A stretch of DNA of 8,289 nucleotides from JAZNLR01 sp045579195 (GCA_045579195.1 JAZNLR010000031.1:1-8289), one strand, 5' to 3'. Counted from the first letter of the stretch, positions 1-6,682 are shown. Program-made: numbers and translations. Notes: generated by a model from the sequence alone, not told the origin.

Positions 1-1374
1 GGGGATACAGTGGATATCTTTCCCGCGAGCTACTCCGATGTCGCGATTCGCGTGGAGTTTTTTGGGGATGAGGTGGAAAGCGTTTCCGAGATCGAAGCTG
101 TGACGGGTGCGCGCATCTCCACGCTCAAAAACGTTCTGATTTTCCCCGCAACGCACTATGCGGTGGAAAGTGAGGTCTTAAAGCGCGCTTTGACGAACAT
201 TGAGGCGGATTTGGAAGTCCGCGCAAAGGAGCTGCACGATGCAGGGAAACTGCTGGAAGAACAGCGCCTCGTTCAGCGCGTGCATTACGATATGGAAATG
301 CTCTCTGAAATGGGGTACTGCACGGGCATTGAGAATTACTCCCGTTACTTCGACGGAAGAAGCCCGGGAGAGCCGCCGTTCACGCTGCTTGATTACTTCC
401 CCGATGACCTTCTCGTCTTTATCGACGAGAGCCATATGACCATTCCGCAGATCCGCGCGATGTTCCGAGGAGACCGTTCCCGAAAGGACAACCTCGTAGA
501 GTACGGCTTCCGCTTGCCTTCGGCATATGACAATCGCCCGTTGACGTTTGAGGAGTTTGATTCGCATATTCCGCAGATGGTGCTTGTTTCCGCAACCCCC
601 GCGGAGTACGAATTGGGGCAGTCTGACCAAACGGTGGAACAACTGATCCGCCCGACCGGCTTGATCGATCCGCCCGTTGAGATCCGCCCGATTGAGGGGC
701 AGGTGGAAGACCTTATCTGTGAGGTGGAAAAGACGATTGCGGCAGGCGGAAGAACGCTTGTCACGACCCTGACCAAGAAGTTTGCGGAAACGCTCTCGGC
801 GTATCTTTCCGACCGCAAGTTTAAGGTGCGGTATATGCACAGCGACATCGACACGTTGGAACGAATCGACATCATCAACGGATTGCGTTCGGGCGAATTT
901 GACGTTCTTGTTGGAATCAACCTGCTGCGTGAGGGACTGGACCTTCCCGAAGTTCGCCTTGTCGCCATTCTCGATGCAGACAAGGAGGGATTCTTGCGCT
1001 CGGAAACGTCGATGATCCAGACCATCGGCCGTGCCGCACGAAATGCAGACGGCAAGGTTGTGATGTATGCCGATACTGTGACGGGAAGCATGCGGCGTGC
1101 AATCGACGAAACCAATCGAAGACGTGCCGTTCAAAGTGCGTATAACGAGGCGCACGGCATCGTTCCGAAAACCATCATCAAAGACATCAAAAACACGCTT
1201 GAAATCACGAAAAAAGTGGAGCGTGAAGTGCATATCAAGAAAGAAGATATTCCTGCAGAGATCGAAAAGCTGAAGGGATTGATGAAACTTGCGTCTTCGC
1301 AGTTGGATTTTGAAACCGCGATCAAGATGCGAGAGGCAATTTCTGAGTTGAAACGCAAGCTATACGGTAGGTAA
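1..1374 (+). CDS. uvrB: UvrABC excinuclease subunit B, 5'-truncated by window edge
   Basis: UvrB is the helicase-like damage-verification subunit of nucleotide excision repair. It is loaded on DNA by UvrA and then recruits UvrC for the incisions. The frame is open from base 1, and the first residues (GDTVDIFPASYSD) belong to the UvrA-binding domain, so the GTG at 10 is internal and not a start. Of a usual ~660 residues, 457 are present; the N-terminal ~200, including Walker A and the beta-hairpin, lie upstream. Visible helicase motifs, numbered by codon in this fragment, are DESH (142-145, motif II), SATPA (197-201, motif III), the INLLREGLDLPE segment (motif V) and QTIGRAARN (340-348, motif VI). 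A C-terminal UVR domain at about 420-456 is the UvrC/UvrA contact. No frameshift or missing motif was seen. uvrA follows after 7 nt. Any LexA-type operator would be upstream of the window. Confidence 0.97.
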   Translation, partial: GDTVDIFPASYSDVAIRVEFFGDEVESVSEIEAVTGARISTLKNVLIFPATHYAVESEVLKRALTNIEADLEVRAKELHDAGKLLEEQRLVQRVHYDMEMLSEMGYCTGIENYSRYFDGRSPGEPPFTLLDYFPDDLLVFIDESHMTIPQIRAMFRGDRSRKDNLVEYGFRLPSAYDNRPLTFEEFDSHIPQMVLVSATPAEYELGQSDQTVEQLIRPTGLIDPPVEIRPIEGQVEDLICEVEKTIAAGGRTLVTTLTKKFAETLSAYLSDRKFKVRYMHSDIDTLERIDIINGLRSGEFDVLVGINLLREGLDLPEVRLVAILDADKEGFLRSETSMIQTIGRAARNADGKVVMYADTVTGSMRRAIDETNRRRAVQSAYNEAHGIVPKTIIKDIKNTLEITKKVEREVHIKKEDIPAEIEKLKGLMKLASSQLDFETAIKMREAISELKRKLYGR

Positions 1375-1381
1375 GAAAAAG

Positions 1382-4198
1382 ATGAAAAACAACATTGTCA
1401 TCAAAGGCGCAAAAGAGAACAATCTGAAAAACGTGAGCCTTGAAATCCCACGCGATCAGCTGGTCGTCTTCACGGGTATCAGCGGCTCGGGAAAGAGCAC
1501 GCTTGCGTTTGACACCATCTTTGCGGAAGGGCAGAGAAGATATATCGAAAGCCTTTCGTCCTATGCACGTATGTTCTTGGGACAGATGGAAAAGCCTGAT
1601 GTGGAGTCCATCGAAGGGCTTTCTCCCGCAATTTCCATTGACCAAAAAACGACGTCGCACAATCCTCGGTCCACCGTTGGAACGGTCACCGAGATCTATG
1701 ATTACTTGCGCCTTTTGTTTGCGCGCATCGGTGTTGCTCATTGCCCGAAGTGCGGCAAGGAGATCTCACGCCAGACCGTTGATCAGATCTGCGATCGCGT
1801 GATGGCGTTTGGCGAGGGGGATAAGGTCCTCATTCTCGCACCTGTTGTGCGCGGAAGAAAGGGGGAATTTTCCAAGAAGCTTGACCAATTCCGTAAGAGC
1901 GGATATGCGCGCGTCAAAGTGGACGGCGCGATGTATACGCTCGATGAGGATATCCCGCTTGAAAAAAATCAAAGACATGATCTTTCCGTTGTTGTCGACC
2001 GTCTGATCGTCAAGCCCGAGATGGGAAAGCGCTTGACGGACAGCGTGGAAGCGGCGCTCAAACTTGCGGACGGCCTCGTTGTCATCGAGGCGAACGGGGA
2101 GGAGTACCTTTTTTCTACCAAGTATGCCTGCCCGGACTGTGACGTCAGCATTGAGGAGATCGAGCCCAGACTCTTTTCCTTCAACAGCCCGTTCGGGGCC
2201 TGCCCGGACTGCGCGGGGTTGGGCTTTAAGAATGAGTTCTCGGTGGATCTCATCATTCCAAACAAAGATTTGACGCTGAATCAAGGTGCGTTCAAGATCA
2301 GCAGTTGGAATATGGACAACTCGAAGATCACGGATATGTACTTCCGAGCGCTCTCCGAGAAGTACGGCTTCTCGTTGGACGTTCCCGTCCGTGAGTTGCC
2401 GAAAGAGGTGATGGACATCTTGCTCTACGGCAACGGCGGTGAAAAGCTCAAGCTGAATTACAATGCATATCGCTTCTCGGGAACGTACGAAAGTGCGTTT
2501 GAGGGCGTGATTCCCAACTTGACGCGCCGCTATGCTGAAACGACCAGTGATTACGTCAAGTCTGAGCTTGAGAAATTGATGGTTTCCACACCTTGTGAAA
2601 CCTGCCACGGTCTGCGCTTGAAGAAGGAGGCGCTTGCTGTCACGGTGGGAGGCAAGAACATTGCGGAAGTGACGGCAATGAGCGTGGATGACTTAAAAGT
2701 GTTCTTTGAAAATCTGAAACTGACCGAAACGGAGATGATGATCGCGCGCCTCATTTTGCGTGAGATCAATGCACGATTGCAGTTCCTCATCGACGTCGGG
2801 CTTTCTTATCTCACTCTTTCTCGAAGTGCAGGAACGCTGTCAGGAGGCGAAGCGCAGCGCATCCGACTTGCAACGCAGATCGGAAGCGGCTTGATGGGCG
2901 TCCTTTACATTTTGGACGAGCCCAGCATCGGACTTCAGCAGGGTGACAATGAAAAACTTCTTGGAACGCTGACGCACCTTCGCGATCTCGGCAACACACT
3001 TATCGTCGTCGAACACGATGAGGACACCATTCGAACGGCCGATCACATCGTTGACATCGGGCCGCTTGCAGGAAGTCAGGGCGGAGAGTTGGTCGCACAA
3101 GGAACGTTGGAAGACATTATCGCAGAACCGCGCTCCATAACGGGGCAGTATCTCTCGGGGAAACGTAAAATTCTTGTTCCCGAGGTGAGACGAAAGGCCG
3201 ATGGCCGCACGCTGAACGTGTACGGTGCGCGCCAAAACAATTTGAAAAACATCGACGTTTCCATCCCTGTTGGTTTGTTCACTTGCATTACGGGTGTTTC
3301 GGGAAGCGGAAAGAGCTCGCTTATCAACGAGATCTTGTATCCTTACCTTGCGACCGAGTTGAACCGCGCGCAGGTTCGAGGCGGAAACTACGATAAGATC
3401 ACGGGCATTGAACATTTTGACAAGGTCATCAACATCGACCAGAGCCCTATCGGCAGAACGCCAAGATCTAACCCGGCAACATACACGGGCGTTTTTACAC
3501 AGATTCGTGATCTCTTTGCCTCCACAAACGATGCGAAAGAGCGTGGATATAAGAGCGGACGATTTAGCTTTAACGTCAAGGGAGGCCGTTGTGAAAACTG
3601 TCAGGGAGGTGGCATCATCAAAATTGAAATGCACTTCTTGCCCGATATTTACGTTCCTTGCGAGGTGTGCAAAGGGAAACGTTATAACCGAGAGACGCTT
3701 GCCGTGAAGTATAAGGGAAAGAGCATCAATGACGTTTTGGAAATGACGGTGAGTGAGGCTTGTGCGTTCTTTGAGAACATTCCGTCTATCTATAACAAGA
3801 TCAAGACGTTGGAAGACGTTGGTCTTGGATATATCCGTTTGGGACAGGCTGCAACCACACTGTCGGGCGGTGAAGCGCAGCGCGTCAAGCTTGCAACCGA
3901 GCTTTCAAAGCGGAGCACGGGCAAGACGATCTATATTCTTGACGAGCCTACGACCGGCCTTCACTTTGCAGACGTTGAAAAACTTATCGGCGTTTTGCAG
4001 AAGCTTTGTTCGAGTGGCAACACCATCGTCGTCATCGAGCACAATCTTGATGTCATCAAGACGGCGGACCATGTCATCGACCTTGGTCCTGAAGGGGGCG
4101 ATAAGGGCGGCACCGTCATTGCGACGGGAACGCCGGAAGAACTTTCAAACGTTCCCGAGTCGTACACGGGTCAATTCCTAAAGAGAATGGGATTATAA
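1382..4198 (+). CDS. uvrA: UvrABC excinuclease subunit A, ATPase
   Basis: UvrA is the damage-recognition ATPase of nucleotide excision repair; it dimerises, finds distorted DNA and hands it to UvrB. The 938 residues match the usual ~940, so the gene is complete. It has two ABC ATPase modules. Module I has Walker A GISGSGKST (32-40), signature LSGGEAQR (486-493) and Walker B YILDEPSIGL. Module II has Walker A GVSGSGKSS (638-646), signature LSGGEAQR (827-834) and Walker B YILDEPTTGLH. Two zinc modules are intact: C250/C253 with C274/C277, and C737/C740 with C760/C763. The ATG lies 7 nt after the uvrB stop, with a weak GGTAGG ribosome site inside the uvrB end, which suggests co-transcription and translational coupling. 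The UvrA identity is not in doubt: both zinc modules sit where they do in E. coli UvrA. Confidence 0.98.
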   Translation: MKNNIVIKGAKENNLKNVSLEIPRDQLVVFTGISGSGKSTLAFDTIFAEGQRRYIESLSSYARMFLGQMEKPDVESIEGLSPAISIDQKTTSHNPRSTVGTVTEIYDYLRLLFARIGVAHCPKCGKEISRQTVDQICDRVMAFGEGDKVLILAPVVRGRKGEFSKKLDQFRKSGYARVKVDGAMYTLDEDIPLEKNQRHDLSVVVDRLIVKPEMGKRLTDSVEAALKLADGLVVIEANGEEYLFSTKYACPDCDVSIEEIEPRLFSFNSPFGACPDCAGLGFKNEFSVDLIIPNKDLTLNQGAFKISSWNMDNSKITDMYFRALSEKYGFSLDVPVRELPKEVMDILLYGNGGEKLKLNYNAYRFSGTYESAFEGVIPNLTRRYAETTSDYVKSELEKLMVSTPCETCHGLRLKKEALAVTVGGKNIAEVTAMSVDDLKVFFENLKLTETEMMIARLILREINARLQFLIDVGLSYLTLSRSAGTLSGGEAQRIRLATQIGSGLMGVLYILDEPSIGLQQGDNEKLLGTLTHLRDLGNTLIVVEHDEDTIRTADHIVDIGPLAGSQGGELVAQGTLEDIIAEPRSITGQYLSGKRKILVPEVRRKADGRTLNVYGARQNNLKNIDVSIPVGLFTCITGVSGSGKSSLINEILYPYLATELNRAQVRGGNYDKITGIEHFDKVINIDQSPIGRTPRSNPATYTGVFTQIRDLFASTNDAKERGYKSGRFSFNVKGGRCENCQGGGIIKIEMHFLPDIYVPCEVCKGKRYNRETLAVKYKGKSINDVLEMTVSEACAFFENIPSIYNKIKTLEDVGLGYIRLGQAATTLSGGEAQRVKLATELSKRSTGKTIYILDEPTTGLHFADVEKLIGVLQKLCSSGNTIVVIEHNLDVIKTADHVIDLGPEGGDKGGTVIATGTPEELSNVPESYTGQFLKRMGL

Positions 4199-4202
4199 AA
4201 AA

Positions 4203-4240
4203 ACACCCCCGATTGCTTTTTGCAGTCGGGGTTTTTGTTT
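4203..4240 (+). terminator. Intrinsic terminator of the uvrBA operon
   Basis: Arms CCCCGATTGC (4207-4216) and GCAGTCGGGG (4222-4231) form a 10-bp stem with one G-T wobble around a TTTTT loop. TTTTTGTTT follows. A run of A's (4197-4203, partly inside the uvrA stop) precedes the stem, so it may work weakly in the other direction too. It begins about 5 nt after the uvrA stop. Confidence 0.93.
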
Positions 4241-4256
4241 AGCTTTCTTCCGCGTT

Positions 4257-4287
4257 GGAAATACTCCTCAAAAAAAAGGAGGATTCC
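4257..4287 (+). promoter_or_regulatory. Possible hairpin burying the rubrerythrin ribosome binding site
   Basis: TCCTC (4265-4269) can pair with GAGGA (4279-4283) across an A-rich loop, and GGAA (4257-4260) with TTCC (4284-4287), leaving a 4-nt bulge (4261-4264) on one side. The right arm contains the AGGAGG ribosome site of the next gene. No promoter with recognisable -35 and -10 hexamers is visible between the uvrA terminator and this gene. The pairing was found by eye, and an A-rich leader next to any GGAGG can produce such pairs by chance. Confidence 0.3.
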
Positions 4288-4291
4288 GATT

Positions 4292-4873
4292 ATGGAATTA
4301 AAGAAGTCACAGACGTTGATCAATCTTGCGCGTGCGTTTGCAGGGGAGTGCCAGGCGGGCGCGCGGTATCAGTTTTTGAGCAAGCAGGCGGAGAAGGAAG
4401 GATATTGTTACCTTGCGGACGTCTTCAAGACCATTGCAAAGAACGAAATGGCGCATGCAGAACAGTGGTTTAACTTCATTACAGACGGGAAGTCAAAGAA
4501 GATTCCGAGCGTTGAGATCTGTGCAGGGTATCCTTATAAGACTGGCTCATTTTTAGAGACCGTTCTCGGTGCGTCTGAAAGTGAAGAGGACGAGGTTGGG
4601 ATCTACACGGAATTTGCAATGGTCGCCGAAAAAGAGGGCTTTTTGCAGATTGCACACAAATTTCGTTTGGTTGCAAAGATTGAAAACTGTCATCATTTGC
4701 TCAATCAGCAGATATATGAGAAATTGAAGGCGGGAACGCTTTATCAAAGCACAAAAGCGATCAAGTGGAAGTGCGGCAAGTGCGGACACGAGGCAACGGG
4801 CAAGAAGCCCTGGGAAATTTGTCCTGTCTGCGGAGAGAAGATCGGGATGGTCGAAGTGCAGTTCAATTCTTGA
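4292..4873 (+). CDS. rbr: Rubrerythrin (diiron peroxidase with C-terminal rubredoxin domain)
   Basis: Rubrerythrin is a cytoplasmic peroxidase of anaerobes: the diiron site reduces H2O2, with electrons arriving through a rubredoxin-type Fe(Cys)4 centre. The 193 residues match the family's ~190. The ferritin-like bundle shows E19 in AGECQAGARY, E52-x-x-H55 in NEMAHAE, and E131-x-x-H134 in IENCHH. The rubredoxin part has C161/C164 and C177/C180 (CGKCG ... CPVCG) with the usual C-terminal EV. The ExxE pair expected in the helix before YTEFAMVAEKEGF does not align cleanly (see findings). I start at ATG 4292 because AAAGGAGG sits 9 nt before it; the frame is open upstream to a TTG at 4220, but that lies in the terminator loop. 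Isolated between the uvrA terminator and the trxB promoter, it fits oxidative-stress defence with the thioredoxin reductase next door. Confidence 0.95.
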   Translation: MELKKSQTLINLARAFAGECQAGARYQFLSKQAEKEGYCYLADVFKTIAKNEMAHAEQWFNFITDGKSKKIPSVEICAGYPYKTGSFLETVLGASESEEDEVGIYTEFAMVAEKEGFLQIAHKFRLVAKIENCHHLLNQQIYEKLKAGTLYQSTKAIKWKCGKCGHEATGKKPWEICPVCGEKIGMVEVQFNS

Positions 4874-4890
4874 TGTAAAAAGAAACGGAA

Positions 4891-4915
4891 GCTTGCAATG
4901 TTTTTGTTGGCAAGC
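4891..4915. promoter_or_regulatory. Inverted repeat overlapping the trxB -35 box
   Basis: GCTTGC (4891-4896) and GCAAGC (4910-4915) form a perfect 6-bp inverted repeat with a 13-bp spacer. The right arm covers part of the -35 hexamer TTGGCA. A redox or other repressor operator is one reading. The other is a stem at the end of the rubrerythrin transcript, but no T-run follows it (GTATGG), so it is not a normal terminator. Confidence 0.35.
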
Positions 4916-4935
4916 GTATGGATCTGTGCTATAAT
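4907..4935 (+). promoter_or_regulatory. Sigma-A type promoter for trxB
   Basis: The -35 TTGGCA (4907-4912, 5 of 6 to consensus), a 17-bp spacer and a perfect -10 TATAAT (4930-4935) preceded by TGC (extended -10) predict a start near 4942, about 20 nt before the trxB ATG. This gives trxB its own transcription apart from rubrerythrin. Confidence 0.88.
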
Positions 4936-4962
4936 GAAGTCACTCAACGGATGGAGGAACTT

Positions 4963-5874
4963 ATGAAGTACGATATCATTGTTATCGGTGCAGGTCCTGC
5001 AGGTATGACGGCGGCGCTCTATGCGGCGCGCGGCGGAATGCGTGTTATGGTGCTTGAAAAGGCGTTTGTCGGAGGACAGGCATCCTTGACGTTTGAAATC
5101 GAGAACTACCCTGGCTTTGAAAAGATCGGCGGGATGGAACTCTCAATGCAGATGCAAGCACAGTGTGAAAAATTTGGGGTTTCGTTTGAGTTTGCGGAAG
5201 TTCTCTCTTTTGAGCTCAAAAATGCGGTTAAAACCGTTGAGACGACGGCGGGTGTGTTCGAGGCTGATGCGATCATTCTTGCGCTTGGAGCACACGCGAG
5301 AAAGCTTGAAATTGAAGGCGAAGAAAGGTTTACCGGCTCCGGCGTTTCTTACTGTGCGACGTGCGACGGCGCGTTCTATCGAAAGAAGACCGTTGCAGTG
5401 GTTGGAGGCGGAAACACGGCGCTGGAAGACGCAATTTACCTAAGCGATCTTGCGGAAAAGGTGTTCGTCATTCATCGCAGGGATGAGTTTAGAGCATCTC
5501 CTGTTTTGGTGGAGCGAGCAAGATTACGTGAAAACATCACGTTCCTTCTTGATTCGGTTGTTGAGAAAATCGAAGGTGAAATGAAGGTGGAGAACATCGC
5601 GGTGAAAAACGTTAAGAGCGGAGAATGCTCAACGATCGTCTTAGACGGTGTCTTTGTTGCCGTTGGATTGACGCCTGAAACCGCACTGTTGGAAGGCGTT
5701 GTTGAGATGGAAAACGGATACGTTCTCACGGATGAATGGATGAAGACCTCTCTTCCGCTCGTCTATGCGGCAGGGGATCTTCGTAAAAAACCGTTAAGAC
5801 AGGTGGTGACTGCTTGCGCTGACGGTGCAATCGCTGCAGAAGCGGCTGCAATGGCGCTCCGCGAAAAACGCTAA
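4963..5874 (+). CDS. trxB: Thioredoxin-disulfide reductase (NADPH, FAD)
   Basis: This low-molecular-weight thioredoxin reductase passes electrons from NADPH through FAD and a CxxC pair to thioredoxin in the cytoplasm. The 303 residues match the usual ~305. Visible are the FAD-binding GAGPAG (9-14), the redox-active C131-A-T-C134, the NADPH-site GGGNTA (148-153), HRRDEFRA (171-178, whose arginines bind the 2'-phosphate of NADPH), and the C-terminal FAD motif GDLRKKPLRQVVTACADGAIAA (271-292; its arginine and Q near the flavin are present). The HRR motif argues against the ferredoxin- or flavodoxin-dependent relatives known in clostridia. I chose ATG 4963 because GGAGG stands 6 nt before it and the predicted transcription start is near 4942; an in-frame ATG at 4918 lies upstream of the -10 box. 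No thioredoxin gene is in the window. No GC-rich terminator follows, so the transcript may run to the terminator at 6123-6158. Confidence 0.96.
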   Translation: MKYDIIVIGAGPAGMTAALYAARGGMRVMVLEKAFVGGQASLTFEIENYPGFEKIGGMELSMQMQAQCEKFGVSFEFAEVLSFELKNAVKTVETTAGVFEADAIILALGAHARKLEIEGEERFTGSGVSYCATCDGAFYRKKTVAVVGGGNTALEDAIYLSDLAEKVFVIHRRDEFRASPVLVERARLRENITFLLDSVVEKIEGEMKVENIAVKNVKSGECSTIVLDGVFVAVGLTPETALLEGVVEMENGYVLTDEWMKTSLPLVYAAGDLRKKPLRQVVTACADGAIAAEAAAMALREKR

Positions 5875-5916
5875 AATAAAGTTTCAAAAAAAATTAAAAA
5901 ATTTTTAAAAAGTGAC

Positions 5917-5930
5917 GTAAAACGCTTTAC
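5917..5930. promoter_or_regulatory. LacI-family-like palindrome over the -35 box of the small RNA promoter
   Basis: GTAAA-ACGC-TTTAC is a 14-bp inverted repeat. Its core AAAACGCTTT resembles the AARCGYTT centre of catabolite responsive elements and other LacI-family operators, but the flanks (GT, AC) do not match the TG...CA of a true CcpA site. It overlaps all but the last base of the -35 hexamer, a position where a bound repressor would block transcription. Confidence 0.35.
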
Positions 5931-5954
5931 TTTTCAAAAACAATGTTATATAAT
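5926..5954 (+). promoter_or_regulatory. Sigma-A type promoter of the small RNA candidate
   Basis: The -35 TTTACT (5926-5931, 4 of 6), a 17-bp spacer and a perfect -10 TATAAT (5949-5954) predict a start at about 5961. A long A/T tract (5886-5910) lies just upstream and may act as an UP element. No + strand gene follows before the terminator at 6123-6158. Confidence 0.8.
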
Positions 5955-5959
5955 AGCAA

Positions 5960-5978
5960 TGTAATCAAGATGGTTACA
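5960..5978 (+). promoter_or_regulatory. Dyad at the predicted start of the small RNA (operator or 5' stem-loop)
   Basis: TGTAATC (5960-5966) pairs with GGTTACA (5972-5978) around a 5-nt loop (one T-G wobble). As DNA it reads TGTAA-N9-TTACA across the start site, like an operator. As RNA it would be a 5' hairpin starting at the first or second nucleotide, which would protect the transcript end. The sequence does not decide between the two. Confidence 0.4.
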
Positions 5979-5988
5979 CTTTATTTAG

Positions 5989-6114
5989 CTCATTATTTTC
6001 CCCCTTATCATATTTGTGAAAGGCGGTCTACGAAAGTGGATCGTCTTTTACAATTTCTTGGGTATAAAATGAAGAAAGGTGGAAATACTTCAAGCACTCA
6101 TCATTTTTCCCCTT
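5989..6114 (+). repeat. Duplicated C-rich motif CTCATYATTTTYCCCCTT
   Basis: Copies at 5989-6006 and 6097-6114 agree at 16 of 18 positions, and similarity continues into ATCAT and TCAT. A matching G-rich partner is also present twice, GAAAGGCGG (6018-6026) and GAAAGGTGG (6074-6082), in the order C-G-G-C, so each C-rich copy can pair with a G-rich copy. The motif lies wholly inside the small RNA candidate. Confidence 0.75.
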
Positions 6115-6122
6115 TCATAATG

Positions 6123-6158
6123 AAAAAGCGAACGGAATTGATTTTCCGTCCGCTTTTT
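6123..6158. terminator. Bidirectional intrinsic terminator shared by the small RNA and queT
   Basis: Arms AAAAAGCGAACGGAA (6123-6137) and TTCCGTCCGCTTTTT (6144-6158) form a 15-bp stem with one mismatch and a 6-nt loop. Either strand ends in a T-run after a GC-containing stem. It ends the + strand small RNA and, 11 nt beyond the queT stop, the minus-strand queT transcript. Confidence 0.93.
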
Positions 6159-6168
6159 CTCATTTCTG

Positions 6169-6648
6169 TCAAGAAACGTGAATTGCATCTTTTTCGATGA
6201 GCTTTCTGATAAAGAAGAAAAGGGGAAGACCGAGACCGTAAATCCACACCGTTTCCGAAAGGAGGATGGAGGCAAATACCGTCCAGTACGCCGTTTCATA
6301 CCCCATTAACGTGAACATCATCGGAAGACCGAATGCGTTGAGAAAGATGGGAGGCAGGGGAGCAAAAAAGGGGTTTTGGATCTTCCTTGAAAGGATGGCC
6401 GCAACCAGCGTGATCACACCGCCGATGAGCATGTCGATCGGGGAGGACGTCACGAGGTTAACGAGCATACAGCCAATGGTCACGCCGGGGATTGCCGCAG
6501 GAATGAGGATTGGAAGTATTGTAAGCGCTTCTGCAGGGCGGATTTGAAAGAAGGGGACGACTGCAAGCTCTCCCCAAACGACGGTGAAAACGAAGTATAA
6601 TGCCGCGATAATTGCAGCTTGACAAAGCTCTCTTGTCTTAAAACGCAT
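6169..6648 (-). CDS. queT: QueT family queuosine-precursor transporter (ECF S-component)
   Basis: This is an integral membrane protein of 159 residues, the usual size for QueT (COG4708), the substrate-binding S-component of an energy-coupling factor transporter for a queuosine precursor such as preQ1. It would work with ECF ATPases and the T protein, none of which is in the window. The QIRPAEALTILP segment (35-46) is the family's recognisable motif. About five or six hydrophobic segments follow (roughly 9-28, 40-66, 72-88, 100-116, 121-148), ending in a short basic tail (RKLIEKD). The preQ1-I riboswitch immediately upstream supports the assignment independently. The ATG at 6648 has GGAGG 8 nt before it, inside the right arm of the leader terminator. 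The gene converges with the small RNA and is divergent from the ABC-F gene. Confidence 0.9.
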   Translation of the reverse strand: MRFKTRELCQAAIIAALYFVFTVVWGELAVVPFFQIRPAEALTILPILIPAAIPGVTIGCMLVNLVTSSPIDMLIGGVITLVAAILSRKIQNPFFAPLPPIFLNAFGLPMMFTLMGYETAYWTVFASILLSETVWIYGLGLPLFFFIRKLIEKDAIHVS

Positions 6649-6682
6649 AAAAAAGACCTCCGGTCAGTTTAATGCGGAGGTC
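6649..6682 (-). terminator. Riboswitch-controlled terminator that also buries the queT Shine-Dalgarno
   Basis: On the minus-strand RNA, GACCUCCG (6682-6675) pairs perfectly with CGGAGGUC (6662-6655) around a 12-nt loop, and UUUUUU (6654-6649) follows, directly before the queT AUG. The 3' arm contains GGAGG, the only good ribosome site for queT, so the same hairpin could stop transcription or block initiation. Confidence 0.88.

Larger units (their letters stand above)
5961..6160 (+). ncRNA. Putative structured small RNA of about 200 nt, family not recognised
   Basis: This is a free-standing transcription unit: near-consensus promoter, no convincing ORF, and a 15-bp terminator at the end. Hand folding gives four elements. 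A 5' stem at 5960-5978. A hairpin with arms 6014-6031 and 6036-6053, 18 continuous pairs including four G-U wobbles, capped by a GAAA tetraloop. A stem with arms 6074-6085 and 6106-6116, 11 pairs with one bulged T. The terminator hairpin at 6123-6158. Two near-identical C-rich stretches (5989-6006 and 6097-6114) flank the middle; the first stays single-stranded in this fold and the second is half of the third stem. C-rich UCCCC stretches are how Staphylococcus and Bacillus sRNAs such as RsaE/RoxS reach ribosome binding sites, so a trans-acting regulator is my inference. I could not match it to 6S, SRP, tmRNA or RNase P RNA. It could also be a long trxB 3' UTR. Confidence 0.55.

Noticed and set aside
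4220..4291. A 24-residue N-terminal extension of rubrerythrin from TTG 4220
   Set aside because: It would start inside the uvrA terminator hairpin and has no ribosome site. Starting at 4292 gives a perfect AGGAGG spacing and the normal family N-terminus.
4918..4962. A 15-residue extension of trxB from ATG 4918
   Set aside because: The ATG lies upstream of the TATAAT box, so it would not be on the transcript, and MKYDIIVIGAGPAG from 4963 is the normal start with GGAGG before it.
5886..5910. The A/T-rich stretch after trxB as an intrinsic terminator
   Set aside because: Only A-T pairs can form and no GC stem precedes the T-run. It fits better as an UP element for the promoter that follows.
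5943..6200. An 85-codon open frame (from TTG 5943, or ATG 5970) on the + strand across the trxB-queT gap
   Set aside because: It has no ribosome binding site, starts around the predicted promoter and start site, reads through hairpins and straight through the strong terminator, and has a composition unlike a bacterial protein. The RNA features explain the stretch better.
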